This document shows positions 15,673-23,840 of a stretch of 64,000 nt of DNA, piece after piece. The stretch spans positions 62,001 through 126,000 of the forward strand of contig JAPPDN010000059.1 of the NCBI GenBank assembly GCA_028824575.1, read 5' to 3'. Numbering within the stretch: the stretch's first letter is position 1; each line of letters opens with the position of its first letter. Position numbers and translations under genes: made by a program. Below the pieces are notes generated by a model. That model was given only the letters and a program-made list of their open reading frames with translations, made no database searches and was not told the origin of the DNA. The DNA comes from Candidatus Poribacteria bacterium. GTDB taxonomy: Bacteria; Poribacteria; WGA-4E; WGA-3G.

Positions 15673-16131
15673 ATTAAAGTCTGGGAAGTCAGGTGTGGCA
15701 TGGGCTTGGCGCACCCTTAAACATTTTAAAAGAATATATATTAAAATTGTTAAACAACATACATCCAAACGGAAATCTTCTCACATAGAAGCCTCCGGTT
15801 TTCTGTTGTTTAACGATAAAAAATTGATTTAAGGCAGGAATTGGGAGTCAACACACCCAAAAAATGGGCAGGAATTGCGAAAAAGTAAGAAAAGACTTGC
15901 GCAAATACTTATTATACTATACTATTAATTTGTTTTTATCTTATTATTGTTATACTATATTATTATACCACTATCACATAATCACCCTAAAGTTTGGAGG
16001 TTTTGATTAAAACACAACTGCACTGCGCCATCCAAAAAAAAACGTGTATGAACGCAAAAAAACGCATAGAAAGATTTTACTTGCAATGAATTTCGGTTTT
16101 TTGCTAAAATACTCTTTGGTTCAATTTTAAA
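15673..16131. other. AT-rich spacer, probable DNA unwinding region
   Basis: No gene is supported. The 15.88-15.97 kb part is strongly AT-rich (TTATTATACTATACTATTAA and similar), next to the iterons, so it may be the site of strand opening for the first origin. Confidence 0.45.
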
Positions 16132-16330
16132 TAGCAGTGTGAGCCGGCAAGAGGGCAATCTTCCGGCCCATCGACACTGCCAACTCTAGGATTGTCAGTG
16201 TGGGTTTAGTATAACATAAACCCTATAGTAATTGGACTTGATTTTCTCTCTAAAATCAGGTACAATTACTGATGAGAGTTAGAAGGCGGAGAACCGGGGT
16301 AGCCCCACTACCCCCCGTCTTCTTCCACTG
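16132..16330 (+). promoter_or_regulatory. Hairpin-rich leader of the second Rep module
   Basis: Three hairpins follow one another: GCAGTGT...GCCGG with CCGGC...ACACTGC (16132-16186), GGGTTTA with TAAACCC (about 16203-16224), and a GC-rich stem GGGGTAG with CTACCCC (about 16296-16314). No coding frame fits. The position upstream of a coupled leader ORF and Rep resembles copy-control leaders of plasmids, but no antisense promoter was proven. Confidence 0.45.
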
Positions 16331-16338
16331 ACAATTGG

Positions 16339-16560
16339 GTGGACTCTCTCAGTCGTCTCAGCACGGCTGTAAACTCTCAATCCACGTTTTTTTATTTATT
16401 GGCAGTGCTCATGTTGGTTACTGGAGATCGTGCTATGCACGCCCTTTGTATCTGTATGGCACTGTGTCTCCATATCACTTTTGATATGAATATCACATAT
16501 ATCAGCATTTTCTGGTTCGCTCTGCAATGCCTTTTTTTCTGCGGAAAGGGGACACCATGA
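16339..16560 (+). CDS. Possible leader peptide coupled to Rep 2
   Basis: A hydrophobic 73-residue frame (GTG start, or ATG inside at 16408) whose TGA stop overlaps the ATG of the next gene as ATGA. The sequence has two hydrophobic segments (FFYLLAVLMLVTG and ITYISIFWFALQCLFF) and many Cys. Such overlap suggests translational coupling, as with the leader peptides of some plasmid rep genes. It could also be a small membrane protein or a chance frame. Confidence 0.4.
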   Translation: MDSLSRLSTAVNSQSTFFYLLAVLMLVTGDRAMHALCICMALCLHITFDMNITYISIFWFALQCLFFCGKGTP

Positions 16561-17522
16561 GCGTCCAACAAATCTATATTCCTCTTGAGGGTCGATACCC
16601 AATCCCGCATGAGTTTGAGGCGGATACCCTGCCCGTGCCTCGCGGTCAATATAGTGTTCTTTGGACACTCCGAGATGGAGACCTTACGGCAGCCGAGGCG
16701 ATGGTCTATCTCTGTTTGAATCATGGGAGTTCATGGAGTTCCGGGACAACCTGGAGCATGTCGGGTCCCCACCTATCGAAAATACTCGGGGTAGGGATGT
16801 CGCGACGGTACGTCAGAAAAACATTAGCGAATCTCTCTGACAAGGGATGGATCAAGACGGTAGACAAAACTAATCCTGAGGGAAAAGTTTACCGGATTCG
16901 ACACCATCTCTGTAAATATCAGGATGTCCCTGTCAATAAAAACGGCAAGCCACTGACGTTCGCAGTGCCACGCGGGCCCGGAGGTCCCTTGGAACGATGT
17001 TTCGAGGGCGACATCTCATGGAAAGCCGCACTCGTCTGGATCGTGTTGAAACTGCGATCAAACTGGAAGGCACACGAGGATACCGCAGGACAGACAGAAA
17101 TGGCAACACTCCTCGAACTGTCGAAAAGATGTCGAATCACACTCAGAACTTTTAACACGGTCATCATCGAACTCATGAAAGCCGGCATGCTGGAACGGAT
17201 GAGCTCCAAATCGAAACTCGCGATCTTTCAGTTGTATCCCAAGCCCTTCCCAGGACAGACGCAAACTGAACCGATCCGAGAAGAATGGGTCAACGGGAAA
17301 CTCCAGAAGACCGATGACGAGCACTGGTATAGCAACAATCTCCAGTATCGATGCCCGCTCGAAGATTACATGAAGATCGAAAGGCGGCAACGCGACGGAA
17401 CGTGGAAGCGGGTGAGTGATTATCATAGGGCCCAGGTGATGCCGAAGTCAATCTGCAGCGATTTTGAACGCTTTGTTGTGTTACATTGCCAAATTCAGCG
17501 GTCGTTGCAAAGGAAGGACTGA
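16557..17522 (+). CDS. Winged-helix replication protein-like, Rep 2
   Basis: 321 residues from ATG 16557, preceded by GGAAAGGGGACACC. The N-terminal region contains a helix-turn-helix/winged domain (LTAAEAMVYLCLNHGSSW, LSKILGVGMSRRYVRKTL, LSDKGWIKTV) and a second one follows (KAALVWIVLKLRSNW, LLELSKRCRITLRTFNTV, MKAGMLERM). This double winged-helix plan, and the iterons and DnaA boxes just downstream, suggest a plasmid initiator, though no named family is certain. A transcription regulator is the alternative. It is unrelated in sequence to the Rep_3-like gene at 13.6 kb. Confidence 0.65.
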   Translation: MSVQQIYIPLEGRYPIPHEFEADTLPVPRGQYSVLWTLRDGDLTAAEAMVYLCLNHGSSWSSGTTWSMSGPHLSKILGVGMSRRYVRKTLANLSDKGWIKTVDKTNPEGKVYRIRHHLCKYQDVPVNKNGKPLTFAVPRGPGGPLERCFEGDISWKAALVWIVLKLRSNWKAHEDTAGQTEMATLLELSKRCRITLRTFNTVIIELMKAGMLERMSSKSKLAIFQLYPKPFPGQTQTEPIREEWVNGKLQKTDDEHWYSNNLQYRCPLEDYMKIERRQRDGTWKRVSDYHRAQVMPKSICSDFERFVVLHCQIQRSLQRKD

Positions 17523-17655
17523 TGGTGCGAAATCTTCTCTTTCTTGTGTTGAAAATTAAAAATTTATGGGCCCCTCCGCCAAAACACCTTTATTCTGCAC
17601 GGGGGGTAGGGGGGCCGAATTACATAATTCTTCTCTTATATAAGAGTACTTATAT

Positions 17656-17670
17656 AGCGCGAAACGCGCT
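17656..17670. repeat. Perfect small hairpin AGCGCG-AAA-CGCGCT
   Basis: Six-base stem and AAA loop, about 130 bp after the Rep 2 stop. It is preceded by TCTTATATAAGA and by GC-rich inverted runs (GGCCCCTCC at 17569, GGGGGGCC at 17609). It is not followed by a T-run, so a terminator role is uncertain; an origin structure is possible. Confidence 0.5.
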
Positions 17671-17722
17671 TTCAACGAACATAGTAAAATCAAGGGTTCA
17701 CATACTTATTAAGAATAAGGGG

Positions 17723-17785
17723 ATGGCACTATGGGAATTTTGCATGGCACTATGGGAATTTTGCATGGCACTATGGGAATTTTAC
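17723..17785. repeat. Three tandem 21-bp iterons
   Basis: Three head-to-tail copies of a unit beginning ATGGCACTATGGGAA, the last differing by one base. The 21-bp spacing and the position between Rep 2 and DnaA boxes mark a second plasmid origin. Confidence 0.8.
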
Positions 17786-17804
17786 TTTTGCTTCAAAAAT
17801 CGAG

Positions 17805-17871
17805 TTATCCACAGGTTATCCACAATTGCGAAATTGACCAGAAATTATCACAATTCAGACAGGTATCCACA
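17805..17871. promoter_or_regulatory. DnaA-box cluster of second origin
   Basis: Two perfect TTATCCACA boxes (17805, 17816) in direct orientation, then TTATCACA (about 17845) and GTATCCACA (about 17863). Clustered DnaA boxes next to iterons are typical of iteron plasmids. Confidence 0.8.
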
Positions 17872-17903
17872 GTCTTGAAAAGGGAATAAAAGGAGGGGCT
17901 CCC

Positions 17904-18704
17904 TTGAGAATCAATACACCGCAACCCAAGTCCAAAGGCATCTTTATCGTTACGAATAGAGTCAACGGCAAGCAGTACGTCGGTATGGATAACAACATGC
18001 CTTTGCAGTTTCATCAACACGTCAAAGGGACCGCAAAGTGCCCAGTGCTACACGAAGCCTTATCCGATACCGGACTCGAAAACTGGTCAGTCCAATTCGT
18101 GCCGTATCCAAGGCTTTCGCTCAAAGACCTGCAAGCCATAAAACGATGGTACATCGGGGAGCTAAAGACGGAACACCCGAACGGCTATAACACGCCTCTG
18201 GGGTCAAACGGGAACCCAGAACAGTCGGAGAACCTCTTGAAGTTCTTGAATAACGCTGACCTGAAAGCACAAGTCCGAGAACGACGGAGGAAATCGGGGG
18301 CATTGCTGGAAACCATCGCGACGGAATTCGGACTCTCGAGTGCCACGGTAGGCAGGTGGTGTCGGGACATCCAGGATGTCAAAGCCGTGAGAGACTATCC
18401 CGTGAAAACACAGGTCCGGGAACGGCGGAAAGCTGGCGCAACCCTACAAGTCATCGCGGCGGAATTCGATATCTCAATCAGTAAGGCATCTCGGTGGTGT
18501 GAGGACATCAAGGTCCTCTCGGCTACAGAAACGGAAATCATCGGTTTGTTGGCGGATGGGCAGCTATGGACACCCTCTGACATCCAGCAGCATTCCAAAG
18601 TTACGAGGCAAGCCGTTATGTTCGCACTCAAGAATCTTTTGGAAAATGGGCTAATTACGAAGATCAAAAAAGGATGTTATCAGAAAGCTGGTGAAGGAGC
18701 ATAA
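17904..18704 (+). CDS. GIY-YIG-derived protein with HTH repeats
   Basis: 266 residues starting at TTG 17904 behind AAAGGAGG. Residues 10-100 resemble a GIY-YIG domain: GIFIVTNRVNGKQYVGM, then LHEALSDTGLENW, then LQAIKRWYIGELKTEHPNGYN. The family's catalytic Glu before YWI appears replaced (AIKRWYI), so nuclease activity is doubtful. Two near-identical homeodomain-like HTH units follow (VRERRRKSGALLETIATEFG and VRERRKAGATLQVIAAEFD, each ending RWC-DI), then a winged helix (WTPSDIQQHSKVTRQAVMFA). It looks like a domesticated homing-nuclease-type DNA binder, perhaps a regulator of the adjacent origin. Confidence 0.65.
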   Translation: MRINTPQPKSKGIFIVTNRVNGKQYVGMDNNMPLQFHQHVKGTAKCPVLHEALSDTGLENWSVQFVPYPRLSLKDLQAIKRWYIGELKTEHPNGYNTPLGSNGNPEQSENLLKFLNNADLKAQVRERRRKSGALLETIATEFGLSSATVGRWCRDIQDVKAVRDYPVKTQVRERRKAGATLQVIAAEFDISISKASRWCEDIKVLSATETEIIGLLADGQLWTPSDIQQHSKVTRQAVMFALKNLLENGLITKIKKGCYQKAGEGA

Positions 18705-18801
18705 TGCGGGGGACGACCTCACGCTTGACGACATCGCAGCTGTGTGCTCCCTTTCAACGGTGGATGTCTACAATATTTTAATAGAAAACGGGAGTCTTTG
18801 A
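18691..18801 (+). CDS. Small HTH-like ORF overlapping upstream gene
   Basis: A 36-residue frame starting at GTG 18691, overlapping the end of the previous gene by 14 bp and ending one base before the next ATG. Its sequence (LTLDDIAAVCSLSTVDVY) reads like an HTH helix pair. It may be a coupled mini-protein or the remnant of a longer C-terminal wHTH. Confidence 0.35.
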   Translation: MKEHNAGDDLTLDDIAAVCSLSTVDVYNILIENGSL

Positions 18802-18802
18802 T

Positions 18803-19063
18803 ATGCACACTGAATCTCTCACAACGCACAACACCAGTCCGCAGCTCCAAGTGCTACCCAACGCCGATTGGTTTACCGAGGGCGGGGTCACCCCGGACGG
18901 GGAATGGTGGATCGCACCGACACTTCTCTTTATTCAAGAGGTATGGCACGGTTGTGTCGGCAACGACCTGAAAAGACGCGGGTTCCGATTAGGGCAGGAC
19001 GGGAAACGTTTCGGTGCCTCGCAACACACTATCATCTATCTGCCGGAAGCCGGAGACTTGTAG
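18803..19063 (+). CDS. Hypothetical protein
   Basis: 86 residues starting at ATG 18803, close behind GGGAG. Contains WFTEGGVTPDGEWWIAPTLL and RRGFRLGQDGKRFG. Soluble, no signal peptide. It belongs to the co-oriented train of small genes that runs from 17.9 to 30.8 kb. No family recognised; the Gly/Trp-rich middle suggests a compact beta fold. Confidence 0.5.
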   Translation: MHTESLTTHNTSPQLQVLPNADWFTEGGVTPDGEWWIAPTLLFIQEVWHGCVGNDLKRRGFRLGQDGKRFGASQHTIIYLPEAGDL

Positions 19064-19094
19064 TTGCCTTCCCCCCTGATAAGAAGGAAACATC

Positions 19095-19424
19095 ATGAAC
19101 ATAGCAGCGCAACTCACATGCGAAATCTGCGGTGATACGTGGTTCCGTGACATGACTGAACAACAACTCGCTGATTTCATGGCGGAAAACAGAGAAGCTA
19201 ACTTCCGCAGGATTACAGAGCCTAACAATGGAACGTTAGTCGATATAGACGGCATCATCTGTGACGGCTGTGAAGACTTCTACGCCGATGAATGTGAACT
19301 CGCAGAAAATGAAGAAATCGAAGCGCAATACCTGGATGAACGCAAGGAGGATGCCTGTGCCGCGGCAGGCACCGGTGAATTCGCTCTTTGGCATTTTGAT
19401 CCTGAACTCGGAGACAACGAATAA
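19095..19424 (+). CDS. Acidic zinc-ribbon-like hypothetical protein
   Basis: 109 residues; AAGGAAACATC precedes the ATG. The N-terminus has CEICGDTWF and a second pair comes later in CDGCEDFYADEC, so one zinc site of four Cys is likely. The C-terminal half is very acidic. Its TAA stop shares an A with the ATG of the next gene, so translation is coupled. Plasmid-borne, function unknown. Confidence 0.6.
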   Translation: MNIAAQLTCEICGDTWFRDMTEQQLADFMAENREANFRRITEPNNGTLVDIDGIICDGCEDFYADECELAENEEIEAQYLDERKEDACAAAGTGEFALWHFDPELGDNE

Positions 19425-19747
19425 TGCAAATCAGAGAAACAGACTTTGATGAACGCTTAGATCTACTGGAAAACATAGAGGACGGCAAGGGTGAGGTGTT
19501 CCTCTGCGATAAGAAGACCAATCGGAACGCCTTTCACAACAAAACCGTCGCGAAACTCATGAAAAATACAGAAGCCACACACGCCATGCTTATTTTTGAA
19601 GAGAGCGTCCCGCATCACCGAGCCGAACGCACGGCTAAAAAAATAGGGCGCACCATTGAAGGGCTCCACCGCGCCATTCAGATGGATGTCTTTTTTGACG
19701 TGCCGCGTGACCTGTTCGCCATGATTCGGAAGGAATGTACTTCATAA
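19424..19747 (+). CDS. Hypothetical protein
   Basis: 107 residues, start coupled to the preceding stop (TAATG). Contains ENIEDGKGEVFLCDKKTNRN and basic HHRAERTAKKIGRTIEGL; mixed alpha/beta prediction, no membrane segment. Unknown family. It ends just before a palindromic repeat that closes this gene group. Confidence 0.5.
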   Translation: MQIRETDFDERLDLLENIEDGKGEVFLCDKKTNRNAFHNKTVAKLMKNTEATHAMLIFEESVPHHRAERTAKKIGRTIEGLHRAIQMDVFFDVPRDLFAMIRKECTS

Positions 19748-19751
19748 CGTA

Positions 19752-19792
19752 GCACAAACTTTCCAGTTTGTGCCTACCCCCTTGATAAGGGG
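19752..19792. repeat. Palindromic repeats after gene group (GCACAAACT type)
   Basis: GCACAAACT-TTCC-AGTTTGTGC (19752-19773) is a perfect 9-bp stem, also found at 25504-25525 and, decayed, near 40346. A second stem, CCCCCTT-GAT-AAGGGGG, follows at once. Both could end transcripts, though no T-run follows. Confidence 0.6.
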
Positions 19793-19821
19793 GGATACAG
19801 GGGGGTTAAAGGAGAACCCAA

Positions 19822-19917
19822 TTGAAAGTAGCACAAATACTCGGTATCCTCATTGGTGAGAGCGTAACGTGTAAATTGATCCACAGAATTGTTGTAAGAA
19901 TGAACGACCCCGAATAA
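19822..19917 (+). CDS. Possible 31-residue small protein
   Basis: TTG start with AAAGGAG seven bases upstream and a stop at 19915. The sequence begins LKVAQILGILIGESV and is hydrophobic at first, then basic. Too short for comparison; the ribosome site is the main support. Confidence 0.3.
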   Translation: MKVAQILGILIGESVTCKLIHRIVVRMNDPE

Positions 19918-19922
19918 CAGAA

Positions 19923-19947
19923 AAAGGAGCGGACGGACCGCTCCTTT
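19923..19947 (+). terminator. Perfect hairpin AAAGGAGCGG/CCGCTCCTTT
   Basis: Ten-base stem with loop ACGGA, ending in TTT. A second strong hairpin follows at 19967-20010 (TTCGGCTTTGTGTT pairing with AACACGAAGCCGAG). Together they likely end the upstream transcript or attenuate the large ParB-like gene. Confidence 0.55.
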
Positions 19948-20030
19948 ACAAAACCGGAGAAACCATGTTCGGCTTTGTGTTTTCTATTCTAACACGAAGC
20001 CGAGCCGAAAGTCAAGAGGAGACTTTTACA

Positions 20031-22514
20031 ATGGCAGCCAACCGATACGGCCAGATATGGCACGGCGACCACCATCACATTAATATCCGTTTCCCCTCAA
20101 ATGAGGCGAGACTGAAATTCCAAAGCGAGTTTGAGGCATACCACGCTTCACACGACCACGACGGCGACATCCCAATCTTCAAGTGCGTCACCACGAAAGA
20201 CCTCAAACTCAGCACCGGCGATCGGAGTCCACAGGACCTCGTCAAAGCGGAATCCGACAAGGACTACCGCATCACCATAGACGGTTATAGTTGGAACGAG
20301 ATCCACGATTATCATAACCCATCGGGTTATAGAGATTATTCTTGGTATCGTGTCCCAACGTGCTGCGTGCCGCCGACTATCGTCATAGATCGGGAATTTG
20401 TCGATTCTGGTACACTCCAGCGGCACCCGCTTTCTGCGATTTTCGGAGATATGCCGGCAGACGACTTCCAGTCCCTGATACATAGCGTCCAGCGCGACGG
20501 TTTTATAGAACCTGTCATCCGCATCTATGAAGGGAAAATCCTTGACGGCTGGCACCGATACCGCGCGGCGAAGGAATTGAACCTCATCCGCAAGTTGAAG
20601 TTCCAGGAATGGGATGAGAGAAAACACGAGGATGGCGACCCGAAAGCCTTCGTTCTCGCTCGGAATATCGAACGCCGGCATCTCAACCCTTCCCAACGCG
20701 CCCAAATTGCTGTCGCTTTCAATGAGCGATTTGGACATGGCACAAATCGTTTTACTGTAGAGTCACCAAATGGTGACTCTAAAACACGAACCGAACTCGC
20801 GAAACAGGCAGGCGTTGGCACAAGCACGATTGACCGTGCTGTACAGGTTGAAAAAGCAGGGCAAAGCGCGGAGGTTATTTCCGGTGAGAAAACTGCGGGG
20901 GAAGTACTTGGAGAGCAGCAAGCGAAATCGGACAACGAATGGGAAGCATCTATCGCTGTCGTGAAGCCTCGTTTTCTACAAGCCGTCGAAAAATGGCGGT
21001 CTTCGCACGTCGAACGCCTTCAGAAATTTGAGAGGCTCCCTGTCGGTCGAACGCCGCTTCTCGAATCCGAATACATCAAGACATATTTTGAACTCGCGGA
21101 CCCCCGAATCCCACAGAACACGAAACCGACCGCAGCGCATTATGAGGGTGCGATTGAATGTATGCGGGATCGTCCCGTCGCTTTCGCTGAACAACTCGAA
21201 GGACGGCACTACCGGAGAATCATCAAGGACTGGGATGAATCTGTGCTACCGCAACTCATCAAACGGTTTCAGGGGCCGCTTCTCGGGTATTCGACAAGTC
21301 AGCTGAAGGCAGAAGCGTTTGAGGTCCGTATCAAGCGAGCGATTCGGAGGCAATACGAGTTTCAAGGCAGGATCCCCTCGCAACCCTTTGAAGTCCTATT
21401 TGAGATTACCGAGGATGCCCATGCGGTCCTTATTCAGTTGAACCCGAAAGAGTGGGTTCGGGATGGACGCGAAATTTCATGGGCGGTGTCAGTCTTACCA
21501 GAACCTATAGATACCCCGGCAGAAGCAGAGGAAATTGCTGGTGAGAAAACTGCGGGCGAAGCTGTTTCTGAAGAAACCGTCAAAGGGTTGTGGGGACTCG
21601 TCACGGCAGAGATGAAGGCGTGGAAGGCACGGGACAAGGAGAAATGTAGGTTTTCGTCTGATCACATCGGTAAAGCCTCAAAATCTATGCTGATTACGGC
21701 ACTCCGAAAATATGAGGAGAGTGATGAGGAAGGGGCAGCAACGGCAAAAGAACTCAGGGACCTGTTGAGATTGATGAAGACAGATTCCTTTGCTTTCATC
21801 CTGACTGTCCGCACAATTCTTAAGGATAGTAGCGACGAGGTACCCTTGGGGAAACACCCAAGTAGGGGCGAGGTCCTCTCGCCCGTACAGGAAGCTCGGA
21901 AAGTGACGACTTCTGCGGAAAGTGGAGAGGTAACAGATAAGGAGAAGGCGAAAAAAGCTGCGTCGGCGGAACAGGCACCTGCTGAGGAGGTTTCCCCGAT
22001 GGACCCCGTTTGGGATGCGTTCAACAAACGCTATCCGAAATGGAAAGCCTGGTATGCTGAATCCGGCTACGAGGAAAACGAGTTTATCCAAGCGTCTACC
22101 GAGTCAGAACTGTTAGATGCTCTGCGCGTCTACCGAGAAAGCGATCGGGAAGGGATGCCAACCGCGGATGAAGTCAAAGATATGACCAACCTCATGAAAC
22201 AGCAGTCATATCCGTTGGCAGTATATCTGCGGAATCTATTGAGAGAAAGGGGCGTCTCCGATACCCTCGCGCCGTCTGCTGATGAGGACGAGGCAGAACA
22301 GGATCCTTTCCATGATGTGGACCTCGAGGCTGTGAAAGCCGATCTTGAAACACTCCTCAAAAAGGTCATGCCCGTGGAGAAACACCCGCTCTGGCACCAA
22401 ATCTGTGAGAATATTAACGATGCCTACTTGGACTATGAAAATCTCCCGAATGATCGTGAGATTTTCGCAATCCTGTTAGACTGCGCACTCACAGCGATTG
22501 ACGAACTCACTTAA
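20031..22514 (+). CDS. Large ParB/Srx-domain protein
   Basis: 827 residues from ATG 20031 (GAGGAG upstream; ATG 19965 is an alternative but runs through a hairpin). Residues 125-240 form a ParB-like nuclease/NTPase domain: HPLSAIFGDMPADDFQSL, then EPVIRIYEGKILDGWHRYRA, and the ParB-like ARNIERRHLNPSQRAQIAVA. HTH-like KTRTELAKQAGVGTSTIDRA follows. The remainder is a long charged region with internally similar helical units (ending ALRKYEESDEEG and ALRVYRESDREG) and two GEKTAGE motifs. It may mark or segregate the plasmid, or act in its DNA metabolism; it is not adjacent to parA. Confidence 0.75.
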   Translation: MAANRYGQIWHGDHHHINIRFPSNEARLKFQSEFEAYHASHDHDGDIPIFKCVTTKDLKLSTGDRSPQDLVKAESDKDYRITIDGYSWNEIHDYHNPSGYRDYSWYRVPTCCVPPTIVIDREFVDSGTLQRHPLSAIFGDMPADDFQSLIHSVQRDGFIEPVIRIYEGKILDGWHRYRAAKELNLIRKLKFQEWDERKHEDGDPKAFVLARNIERRHLNPSQRAQIAVAFNERFGHGTNRFTVESPNGDSKTRTELAKQAGVGTSTIDRAVQVEKAGQSAEVISGEKTAGEVLGEQQAKSDNEWEASIAVVKPRFLQAVEKWRSSHVERLQKFERLPVGRTPLLESEYIKTYFELADPRIPQNTKPTAAHYEGAIECMRDRPVAFAEQLEGRHYRRIIKDWDESVLPQLIKRFQGPLLGYSTSQLKAEAFEVRIKRAIRRQYEFQGRIPSQPFEVLFEITEDAHAVLIQLNPKEWVRDGREISWAVSVLPEPIDTPAEAEEIAGEKTAGEAVSEETVKGLWGLVTAEMKAWKARDKEKCRFSSDHIGKASKSMLITALRKYEESDEEGAATAKELRDLLRLMKTDSFAFILTVRTILKDSSDEVPLGKHPSRGEVLSPVQEARKVTTSAESGEVTDKEKAKKAASAEQAPAEEVSPMDPVWDAFNKRYPKWKAWYAESGYEENEFIQASTESELLDALRVYRESDREGMPTADEVKDMTNLMKQQSYPLAVYLRNLLRERGVSDTLAPSADEDEAEQDPFHDVDLEAVKADLETLLKKVMPVEKHPLWHQICENINDAYLDYENLPNDREIFAILLDCALTAIDELT

Positions 22515-22525
22515 GGAAGAAGGTA

Positions 22526-22605
22526 GGCAGACATATCCAGCGTCACCGCCCCCTTCCCAGTAACGGGTGGGGACCCCGGTGGCGTGTCTGCCTACCCACT
22601 GAATA
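22526..22605 (+). ncRNA. Leader RNA copy D, upstream of a non-tnpB gene
   Basis: Shows P2 (GGCAGACA with TGTCTGCC), P3 (GTCACC with GGTGGC, enclosing an extra GC-rich stem) and most of the pseudoknot (TATCCAG with CTGAATA, one mismatch), in the same order and spacing as the tnpB leaders, followed by TACCCACTGAATAGGGATTA. P1 and the promoter boxes are not evident. It ends 12 bp before a plasmid gene's ATG. Confidence 0.55.
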
Positions 22606-22617
22606 GGGATTATTAGA

Positions 22618-22992
22618 ATGAGCGAAAAACCTACAGAACGCAGGACATCGGCCCTTGAAACGCTGAAACAGGAGCTACTTGACGACCACTGGCGACATTG
22701 CTACAGTTGGAAAGGGCTATCCCCTGTTAAAATCGCAAAACAGCAGGGATGTTCCCCAGACGACGTGCGTTCCCTGATGTTTGAGATCCAGAAGGAAAAC
22801 CCACCCAAACCGAAGGCAAACCACAGAAAGAGCACCTGTAAGTATTGCGGTGCTGAAATCGTTTGGATCGGGAAGCATCCCTGCGATCCGCCAGTGCTCA
22901 AAGGCGTTACCGCGGATGAGAAAGTTCACGCCTTCCGGCAGAGTCATTTTGCGACCTGCCCGCGGGCAAATCAAGCGAGGAAATCGTCATGA
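22618..22992 (+). CDS. Zinc-finger-like hypothetical protein
   Basis: 124 residues. The N-terminal half reads as an HTH (LSPVKIAKQQGCSPDDVRSL); the C-terminal half has CKYCGAEIVWIGKHPCDPPV and a later H-x-C pair (HFATCP), so a zinc finger similar to phage/plasmid CxxC-H-C proteins is likely. It is preceded by leader RNA copy D and overlaps the next small gene by ATGA. Probably binds nucleic acid. Confidence 0.6.
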   Translation: MSEKPTERRTSALETLKQELLDDHWRHCYSWKGLSPVKIAKQQGCSPDDVRSLMFEIQKENPPKPKANHRKSTCKYCGAEIVWIGKHPCDPPVLKGVTADEKVHAFRQSHFATCPRANQARKSS

Positions 22993-23081
22993 TAGGTCTT
23001 TTTGATTTTATGTTGATACTCGGAACCGTTTTTATTGGATTTCTGCCCTCACGGAGCGATAGACCCCGATGGAAACTCTAA
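22989..23081 (+). CDS. 30-residue small membrane protein
   Basis: ATG overlaps the stop of the preceding gene (ATGA). The sequence is one hydrophobic helix, GLFDFMLILGTVFIGFL, followed by a basic tail RSDRPRWKL, the classic positive-inside layout of a small single-span protein. Function unknown. Confidence 0.5.
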   Translation: MIGLFDFMLILGTVFIGFLPSRSDRPRWKL

Positions 23082-23119
23082 AATACGTGCAACCCCGCAC
23101 CCGTGCAGATGTGAAATTG

Positions 23120-23139
23120 TGCAAGTGTGCACACCTGCA
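23120..23139. repeat. 20-bp palindrome P, copy 1
   Basis: TGCAAGTGTGCACACCTGCA. Further copies at 23719, 29168 and 29899, the last just before parA. A candidate centromere or operator site of the plasmid. Confidence 0.7.
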
Positions 23140-23297
23140 AGCGATCTTCTGTAGGAGGGAACTCCGATTCCCGACTTAACCGAGATTATAGCCTGCAACA
23201 ACGGCGCAGGCGAATATACGGAATGGAACCGGAAGGCCCTAACCTTCCTGACCGAACCGCAAGGAAAATTAAAAATACCGCAAGGAAAGTTAAAAAT

Positions 23298-23714
23298 ATG
23301 TTTAGAAAACGGAAACCTGAACACCAGAACAGCGATTTTATGCCCGATTGTAACCATAAGGCACTCTACACTGAACTCGTCGAGCGTGAGGTAGAAGACT
23401 GCAAAGTCATGACCTTCCAGTGCCAAATGTGTGATACCTTCGGGCGACGACCTGTAGCCTTTATTTTTAGTGAGGACGGTGTCCCTACCCCAGATTTCGA
23501 CACACTCAAAAGGGATACCGAGACCGAACTCTACTATAAACTCAACTATCTCTCGCAGATATTCCCGAACCGTAAAGTGCGCATACTCATTGCGAAAACC
23601 AAGCATGAACTCAAGACGCGCTATAATGCCCTGAAATACGATAACCCGAAGGAAGGCACTCGCAAACATTGGAAACGCTGCGAAGATATTAGACGGAAAC
23701 TCTCGGAGCAATAG
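23298..23714 (+). CDS. Hypothetical protein with Cys pair
   Basis: 138 residues from ATG 23298, chosen because AAGGAAAG precedes it; the frame extends upstream but through palindrome sequence. It contains a CxxC pair in TFQCQMCDTFGRRPVAFIF and a basic helical C-terminus (RKVRILIAKTKHELKTRYN). Unknown family; palindromes P lie on both sides of the gene. Confidence 0.5.
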   Translation: MFRKRKPEHQNSDFMPDCNHKALYTELVEREVEDCKVMTFQCQMCDTFGRRPVAFIFSEDGVPTPDFDTLKRDTETELYYKLNYLSQIFPNRKVRILIAKTKHELKTRYNALKYDNPKEGTRKHWKRCEDIRRKLSEQ

Positions 23715-23718
23715 ATGT

Positions 23719-23740
23719 CTGCACGTGTGCACACCTGCAG
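23719..23740. repeat. 20-bp palindrome P, copy 2
   Basis: Core TGCACGTGTGCACACCTGCA, one base from copy 1, extended by C and G on the outside. Lies just after the stop of the 23298 gene. Confidence 0.7.
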
Positions 23741-23840
23741 ACCCTGATAACTTTTTACCAAGCGCGTAGCTCGTAATGAAATTATGCCTTAAATGGCATA
23801 ATTTGTCTTTGCTTTACATTTGGAGAGCGGATATACGAAG

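Noticed and set aside
23049..23732. 227-codon minus-strand frame
   Set aside because: Opposite the 23298 gene and running through both palindromes P; no ribosome site.
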